From Saccharothrix sp. HUAS TT1 (lineage in GTDB: Bacteria > Actinomycetota > Actinomycetes > Mycobacteriales > Pseudonocardiaceae), in NCBI RefSeq assembly GCF_040744945.1, contig NZ_CP160453.1, forward strand, positions 5,146,001 through 5,210,000: a stretch of DNA of 64,000 nucleotides, written 5' to 3'. Of this stretch, positions 27,002-35,469 are shown piece after piece. Every line of letters begins with the position of its first letter. Positions within the stretch are counted from its first letter, which is position 1. The translations under genes were made by a program, and so were the position numbers. The notes below the pieces were generated by a model. It was not told the origin of the DNA. It did no database searches and worked only from the letters and a program-made list of their open reading frames with translations.

Positions 27002-28135
27002 ATGCCCGACTTACGCGCGTCGCTGGCCGTGTTGGCGCTCGCGACAGCCCTGCCACTGACCACCACCCCTGCGGCGGCCGCGTCCGCCACGCACGCCATC
27101 GCCGAACTGCCGGGCGTCGCGGGCCTGCCCGGCAGTCCCGGCTATTACCCCACCGGTGTCAACGACCTCGGTCAGGTCGTCGGCAGCGCGCAGGGCGGTG
27201 CGCCGACGCGCGCGGTGCTGTGGTCGCCGCGCGGCGGGGCGACCGACCTCGGCCCCGGTCTGGCCGGCGCGATCAACCAGGGCGGTCAGGTGCTCGGGTT
27301 GACCTCCGACGGCGTGCCGGACACGCAGAAGCCGTGGGTCTGGTTCGCGGGTCAGCGGCAGGCCATCTCGCCGCCGGGAGCCGCGTGGGCGCGGGCGCAG
27401 GTGATCAACGACGACGGCAGCGTGCCGATGTCGTACGCCACGTCGTCCCGGGGCGAGCAGCACGCCACCGTGTGGGACGGCGAGCGGCACGCGGAGCTGC
27501 CGGTGGCCGGTGATCACGTGTCGACGTACGCGATCAACAACGCCGGTGTCGTCGCGGCGAGCTACGCCTCCGCCTCCTTCCAGGAGTTCGCCGCGCTCCG
27601 CTGCGCCGACGGCGCGTGCACGCGGCTGAACCCCGGTCCGGGCTACGGCACGTACGACCCGGAGGCGATCAACGAGGCCGGTGTGATCGTCGCCAACCGG
27701 GGCATGGTGGCGCTGCGCTGGGACGGCGAGGAGGTGACCGTCCTGTCGGAGAGCGGCCGGCTCGCCCACGGCGAGCAGTCCCTCAATGAGCGCGGCGACG
27801 CGGTCGGCTGGGTGCTGGAGGGCGGCACGTCCCGCGCGGTGCTGTGGCCCGCCGGCGGCAAGCAGGTCGACCTCGGCGTGCCCGGCAACTCCGTGGCGAC
27901 CGCGATCAACGAGCGCGGCGACGTCGTCGGGCACGCCTCGTCGGCGGACCACTCGTCGACCCGCGTGTTCCTCTGGCGCGACGGGCAGCTCACCTACCTC
28001 GACTCGCTGGGCGGCCCCTACAGCGCGCCGGTCGCGCTGAACAACCACGGCGTCGTCGTCGGTCGCAGCACCACCGCCGACGGCGACTGGAAGGGCGTCC
28101 GCTGGACCCCGGTCACCACGACCCTCTCCCGCTGA
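27002..28135 (+). CDS. Secreted HAF-repeat protein
   Basis: The 377-aa protein has a clear signal peptide (LAVLALATALPLTTTPAAAA, cleavage about residue 27). The mature part consists of repeated units of about 40-45 residues with the pattern (A/G)-IN-(N/E)-G-V/D-V-V-G and ..R-A-V-L-W, for example TGVNDLGQVVGS, YAINNAGVVAAS, TAINERGDVVGH and VALNNHGVVVG. This is the HAF repeat, thought to form an extracellular beta-propeller-like fold of unknown function. ATG at 27002 follows a weak ACGGAGCG site. It is monocistronic with a hairpin immediately downstream. Confidence 0.85.
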   Translation: MPDLRASLAVLALATALPLTTTPAAAASATHAIAELPGVAGLPGSPGYYPTGVNDLGQVVGSAQGGAPTRAVLWSPRGGATDLGPGLAGAINQGGQVLGLTSDGVPDTQKPWVWFAGQRQAISPPGAAWARAQVINDDGSVPMSYATSSRGEQHATVWDGERHAELPVAGDHVSTYAINNAGVVAASYASASFQEFAALRCADGACTRLNPGPGYGTYDPEAINEAGVIVANRGMVALRWDGEEVTVLSESGRLAHGEQSLNERGDAVGWVLEGGTSRAVLWPAGGKQVDLGVPGNSVATAINERGDVVGHASSADHSSTRVFLWRDGQLTYLDSLGGPYSAPVALNNHGVVVGRSTTADGDWKGVRWTPVTTTLSR

Positions 28136-28141
28136 CGCCCG

Positions 28142-28163
28142 CCGGCCGCCCCGGGGCGGCCGG
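28142..28163 (+). terminator. Palindromic hairpin after the HAF-repeat gene
   Basis: A perfect 22-bp palindrome (left arm CCGGCCGCCCC, right arm its complement) begins six bases after the stop. Allowing a 4-base loop it forms a 9-bp GC stem. Confidence 0.7.
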
Positions 28164-28718
28164 TCAGTCATCCGGGCGTCGCGGTCGACGTCGACGGCGT
28201 CCACGTGGTGGCCGTGGACGCCCGCCGACTGCCGGAACTCCAGCGTGGAAACGCGTGACCTTCTCGCCGTGCGTCCTGTGCAGGTCCTCGTACCGGACGC
28301 GGGACAGCCCGCCCTGGTCCCCCGGTCAGTTCCGTGGCTCCGGGCCCGGGGAGATCGTGAGCCCGGCGCCGAAGTCCTGCCGTTGGCCTGGATCCGCTCG
28401 ACTTCCTTCCGCACCCGTGTGAACTCGTCCGCTCGTGCGGCCCGGGCCGCGCCCCCGCGTCCGCCTGGTCTCTCGACCACCGCCGCCGGGTGACTCCCGG
28501 AGCGACGTGGTCCCAAGGCTGCTCCGATCGGCTGCCGATCCCTGCGCGCGGCTCGGAGCGCCCGCCGCACCTCGGCAGTCAGCACCCACTCCCAGTAGCT
28601 CCTGCGACTGCCGTTCACCCGGTCAAGTGAACTCCGGCGTGACTCACCCGGGCGTTCATCATGTGGGAGGCGAACGGTCCTCGTTGACCCGGTAGCCCTG
28701 TGCTGCTGGAGTGAAGGC
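28164..28718. other. 555-bp gap upstream of the organosulfur operon, no convincing gene
   Basis: Frames on both strands are short and Arg/Pro/Ser-rich. A - strand frame contains ADEFTRVRKEVERIQANG (about 28377-28430), faintly like the basic coiled coil of transposase OrfA proteins, but the flanks do not support it. The promoter for the leader peptide and sulfur operon should lie at the right end, where the sequence becomes less GC-rich. Confidence 0.5.
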
Positions 28719-28799
28719 GTGCAGCGACCGACCGTGTTGACCAGGCGCCGGCACGTGGACTTCGTCCGCGTCGGCGCCCAGGGCTGTTGCCCCCGATAG
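28719..28799 (+). CDS. Cysteine-containing leader peptide (26 aa) upstream of the organosulfur operon
   Basis: GTG lies 7 bases after GGAG and the frame ends TAG. The peptide begins MQRPTVLTRRRHVDFVRV and ends GAQGCCPR. The RRRHVD-x-x-RV core followed by Cys-Cys just before the stop is the pattern of the short leader peptides that precede sulfur-assimilation genes in many actinobacteria. In mycobacteria, poly-cysteine upstream ORFs of this sort mediate cysteine-responsive attenuation of sulfur genes. Here it sits 74 bases before an SfnG-type gene, so ribosome stalling at the Cys codons when cysteine is scarce probably switches on the operon. Regulation is inference; the reading frame and motif are seen directly. 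Confidence 0.8.
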   Translation: MQRPTVLTRRRHVDFVRVGAQGCCPR

Positions 28800-28872
28800 G
28801 CCAAGACACCGTCCACGCCTTGTCCTGCCCGGACGATTTCGCGCTCGCCCAACCCACAGCTTGGAGTCCACC

Positions 28873-30009
28873 GTGCCCGAAAACCGGGAGCGGGAGCCGC
28901 TGAAGTTCGCCTACTGGGTGCCGAACGTCAGCGGTGGCCTCGTCGTCAGCAAGATCGAACAACGTACCGACTGGTCCTACGACTACAACCGCGAACTGGC
29001 CGTGCTCGCCGAGGACAACGGCTTCGAGTACGCGCTGAGCCAAGTCCGCTACATGGCCGGCTACGGCGCGGCCTACCAGCACGAGTCGACCAGCTTCAGC
29101 CTCGCGCTGCTGCTGGCCACGCAGCGGTTGAAGGTGATCGCGGCGGTGCACCCGGGTCTGTGGCACCCGGCGGTGCTGGCGAAGTTCGTCGCCACGGCGG
29201 ACCACCTCTCCGGTGGCCGCGCGGCGGTGAACGTGGTCAGCGGGTGGTTCAAGGCCGAGTTCACCGCTCTGGGTGAACCGTGGCTGGAGCACGACGAACG
29301 TTACCGCCGGGCCGAGGAGTTCATCCGCGTGCTGCGCAAGAGCTGGACCGAGGAACCGGCCGAGTTCACCGGCGACTTCTACCGGCTGCACGGCTACGAC
29401 CTCAAGCCCAAGCCCCTGGACGTGCCCGGGCGCGCCCACCCGGAGGTATTCCAGGGCGGCAACTCCACCGCCGCCCGGGCGATGGCCGGGCGGGTGTCTG
29501 ACTGGTACTTCAGCAACGGCAAGGACTTCGACGGCATCACCGAGCAGATCGAGGAGGTCAACAGCACCGCCGCGATCCACGGGCGCAGGGTGAAGTTCGG
29601 CCTCAACGGTTTCCTCATCGCCCGCGACACCGAAGCCGAGGCGCGTGAGACGCTGCGGGAGATCGTCGCCGAGGCCGACACCGAGGCGGTGCACGGGTTC
29701 CGCGACGCCGTGCAGCAGGCCGGCAGCTCCACCGGTGACAAGAAGGGCATGTGGTCCGACTCGGCGTTCGACGACCTGGTGCAGTACAACGACGGGTTCC
29801 GATCCCGGCTCATCGGCACGCCCGAGCAGGTCGCCCACCGGATCGTGGAGTACAAGCGGCGCGGCGTGGACCTGCTGCTGCTCGGTTTCCTTCACTACAA
29901 GGAAGAAGTCGCCTACTTCGGCAAGCACGTGCTGCCGATCGTCCGAGAGCTCGAAGCGTCCCTCGACACCTCCGCCGCCGCCCCCGAACCGATCGGAGCC
30001 CGCCCGTGA
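28873..30009 (+). CDS. sfnG: FMNH2-dependent dimethylsulfone monooxygenase (SfnG-type, luciferase-like)
   Basis: The 378-aa bacterial luciferase-like monooxygenase is of the SfnG group, which converts dimethylsulfone to methanesulfinate using FMNH2. It begins KFAYWVPNVSGGLVVSKIEQRT and continues YAAVLAEDNGFEYAL-like, with VRYMAGYGAAYQHES, AAVHPGLWHPAVLAK, NVVSGWFKAEF and FQGGNSTAARAMAG, all typical of this group. GTG at 28873 follows GGAG by 6 bases; a TTG at 28861 is in frame but overlaps that site. It is the first gene of a five-gene sulfur operon, and its stop overlaps the next start (GTGA). Confidence 0.88.
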   Translation: MPENREREPLKFAYWVPNVSGGLVVSKIEQRTDWSYDYNRELAVLAEDNGFEYALSQVRYMAGYGAAYQHESTSFSLALLLATQRLKVIAAVHPGLWHPAVLAKFVATADHLSGGRAAVNVVSGWFKAEFTALGEPWLEHDERYRRAEEFIRVLRKSWTEEPAEFTGDFYRLHGYDLKPKPLDVPGRAHPEVFQGGNSTAARAMAGRVSDWYFSNGKDFDGITEQIEEVNSTAAIHGRRVKFGLNGFLIARDTEAEARETLREIVAEADTEAVHGFRDAVQQAGSSTGDKKGMWSDSAFDDLVQYNDGFRSRLIGTPEQVAHRIVEYKRRGVDLLLLGFLHYKEEVAYFGKHVLPIVRELEASLDTSAAAPEPIGARP

Positions 30010-31223
30010 CGGCGTCCGCCCAGCAGACCTGGACCACCACGCCCGCCACCTCCGACGAGTGGACCTCCCGCGCGAGGGAGGTCGCTACCCTGCTGGCCGC
30101 CGACGCGGTGGCGCGCGACCGCGTCGGCGCCACCCCGCACGCGGAAGTCGCACTGCTCAAGGACTCCGGACTGGTCACCCTCCTGGGCCCGGTGGAGCAC
30201 GGTGGCGGCGGCCAGAACTGGACCACCGCCTACCGCGTCATCCGCGAGGTCGCCGCCGGCGACGGGTCGATCGGCCAGCTCATCGGCTACCACTACCTCT
30301 GGTTCTGGGCCGCCCGGCTGGTCGCCACCCCGGAGCAGGTCGCAGCCGTGGAGGAGCAGGCCACCCGCGAGCGTTGGTTCTTCGGCGGCGCGGTCAACCC
30401 GCGCGACAACGACCTCGTCATCACCGACCACGGCGACGAGATCGTGTTCACCGGCCGCAAGTCGTTCTCCACCGGCGGCAAGGTCTCCGACGTGACCGTG
30501 CTGGAAGGCGTGCTGGAGGGCACCGACAAGCACATCTTCGCGATCGTGCCGTCCCACCAGGACGCCATCGTCTTCAACGACGACTGGGACAACCTGGGCC
30601 AGCGCCTCACCGAAAGCGGCAGCGTCGAGATCAACGGCGTGCGGGTGCCCTGGGCGCAGGCCGCAGGCTACGTCGACAAGGAGTTCCGACCCCGCACCTA
30701 CAACACCCTCAACGTCCCGCTGATCCAGTTGGTGTTCACCAACTTCTACCTCGGCATCGCCCAGGGCGCGCTGACCACCGCCACCTCCTACACCAGGGAC
30801 AAGACCCGGCCCTGGCCCTACGGCGGCGACAACAAGGACTCGGCCACCGAGGAGTTCTACGTCCTGGAGACCTACGGCGACCTGCAGTCCAAGCTGTGGG
30901 CGGCGGAGGCACTGGCCGAACGGGCCGCGCAGCTGATCGAGCGGATCAACGAGCACCCCGACGAGGTCACCGCGCGCGAGCGCGGCGAGGCGGCGGTGGT
31001 CATCGCGGCGGCCAAGCAGCGCGCGGTCGACACCGGCCTGGAGATCGGCACCCGGATCTTCGAGGTGACCGGGGCGCGGGCCACGGCCGCCTCGGTCGGG
31101 CTGGACCTCTTCTGGCGCAACCTGCGCACTCACAGCCTGCACGACCCGATCGCCTACAAGCGGACCGAGGTGGGGCGTTACGCGCTGCTGGGAGAGGTGC
31201 CGGAGCCCACGTGGTACACGTGA
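30006..31223 (+). CDS. DszC/SfnB-like flavin-dependent monooxygenase (acyl-CoA dehydrogenase fold), copy 1
   Basis: The 405-aa member of the acyl-CoA dehydrogenase fold belongs to the DszC/SfnB branch rather than being a true dehydrogenase. These enzymes use reduced flavin and O2 to oxygenate sulfur compounds. It shows LVTLLGPVEHGGGGQNWTT, FFGGAVNPRDNDLV, GRKSFSTGGKVSDV, DDWDNLGQRLTESGSVEI and a C-terminal RNLRTHSLHDPIAYKRTEVG, the DszC-type ending. It starts at GTG within the sfnG stop and overlaps the next gene by four bases. It likely depends on the FMN reductase of this operon. Confidence 0.85.
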   Translation: MTASAQQTWTTTPATSDEWTSRAREVATLLAADAVARDRVGATPHAEVALLKDSGLVTLLGPVEHGGGGQNWTTAYRVIREVAAGDGSIGQLIGYHYLWFWAARLVATPEQVAAVEEQATRERWFFGGAVNPRDNDLVITDHGDEIVFTGRKSFSTGGKVSDVTVLEGVLEGTDKHIFAIVPSHQDAIVFNDDWDNLGQRLTESGSVEINGVRVPWAQAAGYVDKEFRPRTYNTLNVPLIQLVFTNFYLGIAQGALTTATSYTRDKTRPWPYGGDNKDSATEEFYVLETYGDLQSKLWAAEALAERAAQLIERINEHPDEVTARERGEAAVVIAAAKQRAVDTGLEIGTRIFEVTGARATAASVGLDLFWRNLRTHSLHDPIAYKRTEVGRYALLGEVPEPTWYT

Positions 31224-32392
31224 TCACCGACGACGCGGAAGCCGTCCGGACAGCCGTCGAGCTGTCCGGGCGCTTCGCCGAGGGAGCCGCCGAGCGCGAC
31301 GCGCTGCGGCGGCTCCCGGGCGCCGAGCTGGACGAGCTGTCGGCATCGGGCCTGCTCGCCATCACGGTCCCCGCCGAGCACGGCGGGCCGGACGTGTCGT
31401 GGACGACGGTGCTGGAGGTGTTCCGGCTGCTCGCGGTGGGCGACCCGAACATCGCCCAGATCCCGCAGAACCACTTCGTCTACGTCAACGTGCTGCGGCA
31501 GCGGGGCAGCGCCGGGCAGCAGGAGTTCTTCTTCGGCGAGGTGCTGGCGGGCAGGCGCTTCGGCAACGCCCAGTCCGAGGCGTGCACCAAGCACGTGCAG
31601 GACTACCGGACCCGGTTGCTGCCCCACCCCGACGGCGGGTTCCTGCTCGACGGCACCAAGCACTACTGCACCGGCGCGTTGTTCGCGCACTGGATCCCGG
31701 TGCTGGCCAAGGACAGCGACGACCGGGTGGTGGTGGCGTACGTGCCCGCCGACGCGCCGGGGGTGGAGGTGGTGGACGACTGGGAGGGCATGGGCCAGCG
31801 CACCACCGCCAGCGGCTCGGTCCACCTGCGGCGGGTGCGGGTGCCCGCCGAGCACGTCGTGCCGCACCACCTGACGTTCACCGGCCCGCAGCTGCACGGC
31901 GCGCGGGCGCAGGCGCTGCACACCGCGATCGAGGTCGGCCTGGCCCGCTCGGCCCTGTCGGAGGCGGCGGACTTCGTGCGCACCAAGAGCAGGCCGTGGT
32001 TCGAAGCGGGCGTGGAGCGCGCCGCCGAGGACCCGCTGACCATCCAGCGCTTCGGCGAGCTGGAGGTGCAGGTCCGGGCCGCCGAGGCGTTGCTCGTCGC
32101 CGCGGGCACGGCGCTGGACTCGGCCGGCGCCGCGTTGGACGACCGGAGCGCAGCGGCCGCGTCGATCGCGGTGGCCGCTGCGAAGGCGTTCGCCGAACCG
32201 GTGGCGCTGGAGACGAGCAGCGCGTTGTTCGAGGTGTCGGGCACGCGCTCGGCACTGGACGGGCTGAACCTGCACCGGCACTGGCGCAACGCCCGCACCC
32301 ACACCCTGCACGACCCGCGGCGCTGGAAGATCCAGCACATCGGTCGCTACGCGCTCGACGGCACACCGCCGCCGCGCCACGGTTTGATCTGA
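31220..32392 (+). CDS. DszC/SfnB-like flavin-dependent monooxygenase, copy 2
   Basis: The 390-aa paralogue of the preceding gene has the same fold: LLAITVPAEHGGPDVSWTT, ACTKHVQDYRTRL, LDGTKHYCTGALFAHW, DDWEGMGQRTTASGSVHL and the ending WRNARTHTLHDPRRWKIQHIG. Its NAQSEACTKHVQD segment resembles SfnB-type proteins more than copy 1 does, so the two probably act on different substrates or successive steps. GTG at 31220 overlaps the previous stop (GTGA); GTG at 31211 is also in frame. It is followed by a good GGAGG site for the FMN reductase. Confidence 0.85.
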   Translation: MITDDAEAVRTAVELSGRFAEGAAERDALRRLPGAELDELSASGLLAITVPAEHGGPDVSWTTVLEVFRLLAVGDPNIAQIPQNHFVYVNVLRQRGSAGQQEFFFGEVLAGRRFGNAQSEACTKHVQDYRTRLLPHPDGGFLLDGTKHYCTGALFAHWIPVLAKDSDDRVVVAYVPADAPGVEVVDDWEGMGQRTTASGSVHLRRVRVPAEHVVPHHLTFTGPQLHGARAQALHTAIEVGLARSALSEAADFVRTKSRPWFEAGVERAAEDPLTIQRFGELEVQVRAAEALLVAAGTALDSAGAALDDRSAAAASIAVAAAKAFAEPVALETSSALFEVSGTRSALDGLNLHRHWRNARTHTLHDPRRWKIQHIGRYALDGTPPPRHGLI

Positions 32393-32404
32393 CGGAGGTA
32401 ACCG

Positions 32405-32953
32405 ATGCCCTCGATCCTGGCGCTGTCCGGGAGCCCCTCCCGGGCCTCGCGCACCGCGAGCCTCGTCGAACACCTCGCCGACCGGTTGCGCGGTGACGGC
32501 CACGCCGTGCGCGTGGTCCGCGTCCGCGACCTGCCCGCCGAGGCGCTGCTGAGCGCCGACCCCACCGACCCGGCCATCGCCGAGGTCGTCGCGGCGCTGG
32601 CGGAGGCCGACGGCGTGCTGGTGGCCTCACCGGTCTACAAAGCGGCCTACAGCGGGGCGCTCAAAGCGCTGCTGGACCTGCTGCCGCAGTTCGCGCTGAC
32701 CGACAAGGTCGTGCTGCCCGTGCTCACCGGGGGCAGCCCGGCGCACGTCCTCGCCCTCGACTACGCGTTGCGACCGGTCCTGTCGTCGCTGGGAGCCCAC
32801 CACGTCGTGCAGGGGTGGTTCGTGCTGGACAAGCACATCACCGCCGGCGACGTGCCGGCACTCGCCCCCGAGGCACAGCGCCCCCTGCACGACGTGGTGG
32901 ACGGCTTCTCCGCCGCGCTGCACGCCCGTCGCTCCCTGCTCGCCGCTCCCTGA
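32405..32953 (+). CDS. ssuE: NAD(P)H-dependent FMN reductase (SsuE-type flavodoxin fold)
   Basis: The 182-aa flavodoxin-like protein has the phosphate-binding loop SGSPSRASRTASL, the SPVYKAAYSGALKALLDLLP segment and PVLTGGSPAHVLALDYALRP, all diagnostic of SsuE/MsuE reductases. It supplies FMNH2 to the two-component monooxygenases encoded before and after it. ATG follows CGGAGG at 7 bases. Its position among four flavin-dependent oxygenases explains how they get reduced flavin. Confidence 0.92.
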   Translation: MPSILALSGSPSRASRTASLVEHLADRLRGDGHAVRVVRVRDLPAEALLSADPTDPAIAEVVAALAEADGVLVASPVYKAAYSGALKALLDLLPQFALTDKVVLPVLTGGSPAHVLALDYALRPVLSSLGAHHVVQGWFVLDKHITAGDVPALAPEAQRPLHDVVDGFSAALHARRSLLAAP

Positions 32954-32996
32954 CGCCCCGACACCCGCCCGACCCCGACGTTTCGACGAGGCGACC

Positions 32997-34145
32997 ATGT
33001 CACTGACGTTCCACTGGTTCCTGCCCACCTACGGCGACAGCCGCTACCTCGTCGGCGGCGGTCACGGAGTCGCCACCACGGTGGCGGGCGGTGACCGGCC
33101 CGCGACCCTGGCCTACCTGGGCCAGATCGCCCGCAGCGCCGAGCAGCTGGGTTTCGCGGGCGCGCTCACACCCACGGGCGCGTGGTGCGAGGACGCCTGG
33201 CTCACCACCGCGATGCTGGCCGCGACCACCGAGCGGCTGAAGTTCCTCGTCGCCTTCCGCCCCGGCCTGGTCAGTCCCACGCTGGCCGCGCAGATGGCGG
33301 CCACCTTCCAACGCCACTCCGGCCGACGGCTGCTGCTCAACGTGGTGACCGGCGGCGAGGACCACGAGCAGCGCGCCTACGGCGACTTCCTCGACAAGGA
33401 AGCCCGATACCGGCGCACGGACGAGTTCCTGACCATCGTGCGGGCGTTGTGGCGCGGCGAGCGGGTCGACTTCGCCGGTGAGCACCTCACCGTCGAGGAC
33501 GCCGAGCTGGCCCGCACCCCCGACCCGGTGCCGGAGGTCTACTTCGGGGGGTCCTCACCCGCCGCCGGCCGGGTGGCCGCCCGGCACGCCGACGTCTACC
33601 TCACCTGGGGCGAGCCGCCGGACCAGGTCGCGGAGAAGATCGCCTGGATCCGGCGCGAAGCGGCGGCACTGGGCCGCGAACCCCGGTTTGGCGTCCGGCT
33701 GCACGTGATCACCCGCGACCGCGCCGACCAGGCGTGGGCCGAGACGGAGCGGCTGCTCGACGCGCTCGACCCGGCCACCATCGCCCGCGTGCAAGAAGGA
33801 CTCGCCCGCAGCGGTTCGGAGGGGCAGCGGCGGATGATCGCCCTGCACGGCGGCAGCAGGGACGGCCTGGAGGTGCACCCGAACCTGTGGGCCGGCGTCG
33901 GCCTGGTGCGCGGCGGCGCGGGCACCGCCCTGGTCGGCAGCCACACCGAGGTCGCCGAGCGCATCGAGGAGTACCACGCGGCGGGCGTCGCGGAGTTCGT
34001 CCTGTCCGGGCACCCGCACTTGGAAGAGGCCTACTGGTTCGGTGAAGGAGTGCTGCCCCTGCTGCGCGACAAGGGGTTGTGGCGACACCCCGTGGACCTG
34101 CCCGCCGAGACCGCGAGCGGCGTGCCTTTCGCCCCCACGCGCTGA
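32997..34145 (+). CDS. ssuD: FMNH2-dependent alkanesulfonate monooxygenase (SsuD-type)
   Basis: The 382-aa protein is the usual SsuD length. It has the N-terminus LTFHWFLPTYGDSRYL, then GALTPTGAWCEDAWLTTAML, FLVAFRPGLVSPTLAAQM, LLLNVVTGGEDHEQRAYGDF, YFGGSSPAAGRVAARHADVYLTWGE and SGHPHLEEAYWFGEGVLPLL. It cleaves alkanesulfonates to aldehyde and sulfite. It is the last gene of the sulfur operon, 43 bases after the FMN reductase. No sulfonate ABC transporter (SsuABC) is directly attached; uptake may come from the importer at 35-41 kb. Confidence 0.92.
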   Translation: MSLTFHWFLPTYGDSRYLVGGGHGVATTVAGGDRPATLAYLGQIARSAEQLGFAGALTPTGAWCEDAWLTTAMLAATTERLKFLVAFRPGLVSPTLAAQMAATFQRHSGRRLLLNVVTGGEDHEQRAYGDFLDKEARYRRTDEFLTIVRALWRGERVDFAGEHLTVEDAELARTPDPVPEVYFGGSSPAAGRVAARHADVYLTWGEPPDQVAEKIAWIRREAAALGREPRFGVRLHVITRDRADQAWAETERLLDALDPATIARVQEGLARSGSEGQRRMIALHGGSRDGLEVHPNLWAGVGLVRGGAGTALVGSHTEVAERIEEYHAAGVAEFVLSGHPHLEEAYWFGEGVLPLLRDKGLWRHPVDLPAETASGVPFAPTR

Positions 34146-34560
34146 TCTGCCCGGCAGGTCGACCGCGCTCACCCGCACGCCGGGGCCGGCGGCACGAAAC
34201 AGCGGTGGGAACAGCCCGGCTCCGGCGCGCGCACCACCTCCGGCGCACCAATCCGGTCGCGCGCACCTCGTCCTGCCGGGCCTCGGCAGCGGCCTCGGCC
34301 GGGTGCTCGGCGCTACCTCACGTTCGGCTGCCTCGGCTCGGCTCACCTGCGCCTCCTGGCGTCCGACAGCCGACGACCAGCGGGTTCGCCTTCCGGGGCG
34401 AGCCCGCTGGTGTCGTTCGCGGCTGTGGTCCGGTGCTGATGACGGGCTCGAACAGGTCGGCCGGCACTCCCTCGGCCTCGACGTCCCACCGGGCGGACTT
34501 CGGGACGCAGCCCGGACAGTCGTTACGCTGTGTCGAGACGGTGATGACGGAAGGGCGGCC
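34146..34560. other. Intergenic region before the transposase-like gene
   Basis: This 415-bp stretch has no recognisable gene; frames crossing it are Ser/Ala/Arg-rich. I found no inverted repeats that would mark an insertion-sequence end. Confidence 0.45.
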
Positions 34561-34914
34561 ATGGTGTTCGAGCGGAAGTACAGCGACGAGGTGCGCAACG
34601 CCGCTGTCCGCCGCGTCGTCGAGCGCCGGCAGGCGGAGCCTGGCAACCGGTCGATCCTGCGCGAGGTGGCCGAGGAGTTCGAGGTCGGCGAGCAGTCCTT
34701 GCGGATCTGGGTGAAGCGGCTGGACGACGGGATGTTCAGCGTGGGCGGGGCGGCCGGGCTGCGGCAGGCGCCGAGGGAGCGGCTGCTCGCGCGCATCGGC
34801 GAGCTGGAGGCGGAGCTGGAGTCCGCGCACGTGCGGATCGAGGCGATGGAGGAGGAGATCGAGGTGCTGAAGAAGGCCTCGGTGATCTTCGCCGCGGAGC
34901 TGGCCAAGCGGTGA
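34561..34914 (+). CDS. Orphan IS3-type transposase OrfA-like HTH protein
   Basis: The 117-aa protein begins MVFERKYSDEVRNAAVRRVV, continues with a helix-turn-helix (ILREVAEEFEVGEQSLRIWVKR) and ends in a long coiled coil with a leucine-zipper pattern (RLLARIGELEAELESAH, EEEIEVLKKASVIFAAELAKR). This is the layout of OrfA of IS3-family elements. No OrfB, frameshift window or terminal repeats follow, so it is either a residue of an insertion sequence or one of the stand-alone OrfA-like proteins common in actinomycetes. The upstream ATG context is good and the frame is intact. Confidence 0.75.
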   Translation: MVFERKYSDEVRNAAVRRVVERRQAEPGNRSILREVAEEFEVGEQSLRIWVKRLDDGMFSVGGAAGLRQAPRERLLARIGELEAELESAHVRIEAMEEEIEVLKKASVIFAAELAKR

Positions 34915-35007
34915 CGGGGTCCGAGGTGTCCAGATAGCGGTACGGCTGCGGTCCGGAGGGGTGGTTGGCGCACACTGGACGTGCGACCTCGCGCTCTCGG
35001 AGGGCAG

Positions 35008-35448
35008 ATGACCGGGTACGACTACATCAGCGCCATCACCGGCTGCACGACCGACGTCGGCGGGCGTTTCGCCGTGCGCGGTCCGGCGTTCGAACTGCTC
35101 GCGGACGGCTCGGTGGCCTCGGGTGGTCCCGGCAGGGCGCCGGGCCCGCTCGACCTGCTGGTCTCCGCGCTCGTGGTCAACCTCCTCAACGTGCTGCGCA
35201 CCGACGGCGACCCCGACGCGGACAACCCCGGCACGCGGGCCGTGAACGTGCGCGCCCGCACGTCGCGCTACACCCCGAACCGGCTCAAGGTGGGCCGGGT
35301 GCTGGTCGAGGTGGTCGTGGACGGGCTGGCCGAGCCGGAAGTCGAGCTGCTGCTGGAGCAGTACCGCGCGGGGTGCCGGGTGCTGCCCGCCGTGTCGACC
35401 GTGCTGGACGTGGACATCCGCGCGGTGGTGCCCGCCCCGATCGGGTGA
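35008..35448 (+). CDS. OsmC-family protein lacking the first active-site Cys
   Basis: The 146-aa OsmC/Ohr-fold protein has GPLDLLVSALVVNLLNVLR, the central helix of the family, and EYxxGCRVLPAVSTVLDV-like sequence (AGCRVLPAV) at the second Cys position. In OsmC/Ohr the central helix normally carries the peroxidatic Cys (AAC); here it is Val-Val-Asn, so only the second site Cys (about residue 121) remains. Peroxidase activity is therefore doubtful. ATG at 35008 follows CGGAGGG. It converges on the ABC transporter operon with a 21-base gap. Sulfur-related OsmC homologues occur near organosulfur genes, so a sulfur-linked role is possible. Confidence 0.8.
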   Translation: MTGYDYISAITGCTTDVGGRFAVRGPAFELLADGSVASGGPGRAPGPLDLLVSALVVNLLNVLRTDGDPDADNPGTRAVNVRARTSRYTPNRLKVGRVLVEVVVDGLAEPEVELLLEQYRAGCRVLPAVSTVLDVDIRAVVPAPIG

Positions 35449-35469
35449 ACGCGGCTGGCTGAACAGGGG

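Noticed and set aside
28326..28589. Possible transposase OrfA remnant on the - strand (EFTRVRKEVERIQ)
   Set aside because: Only about 18 residues look right and neither flank continues the family; treated as non-coding.
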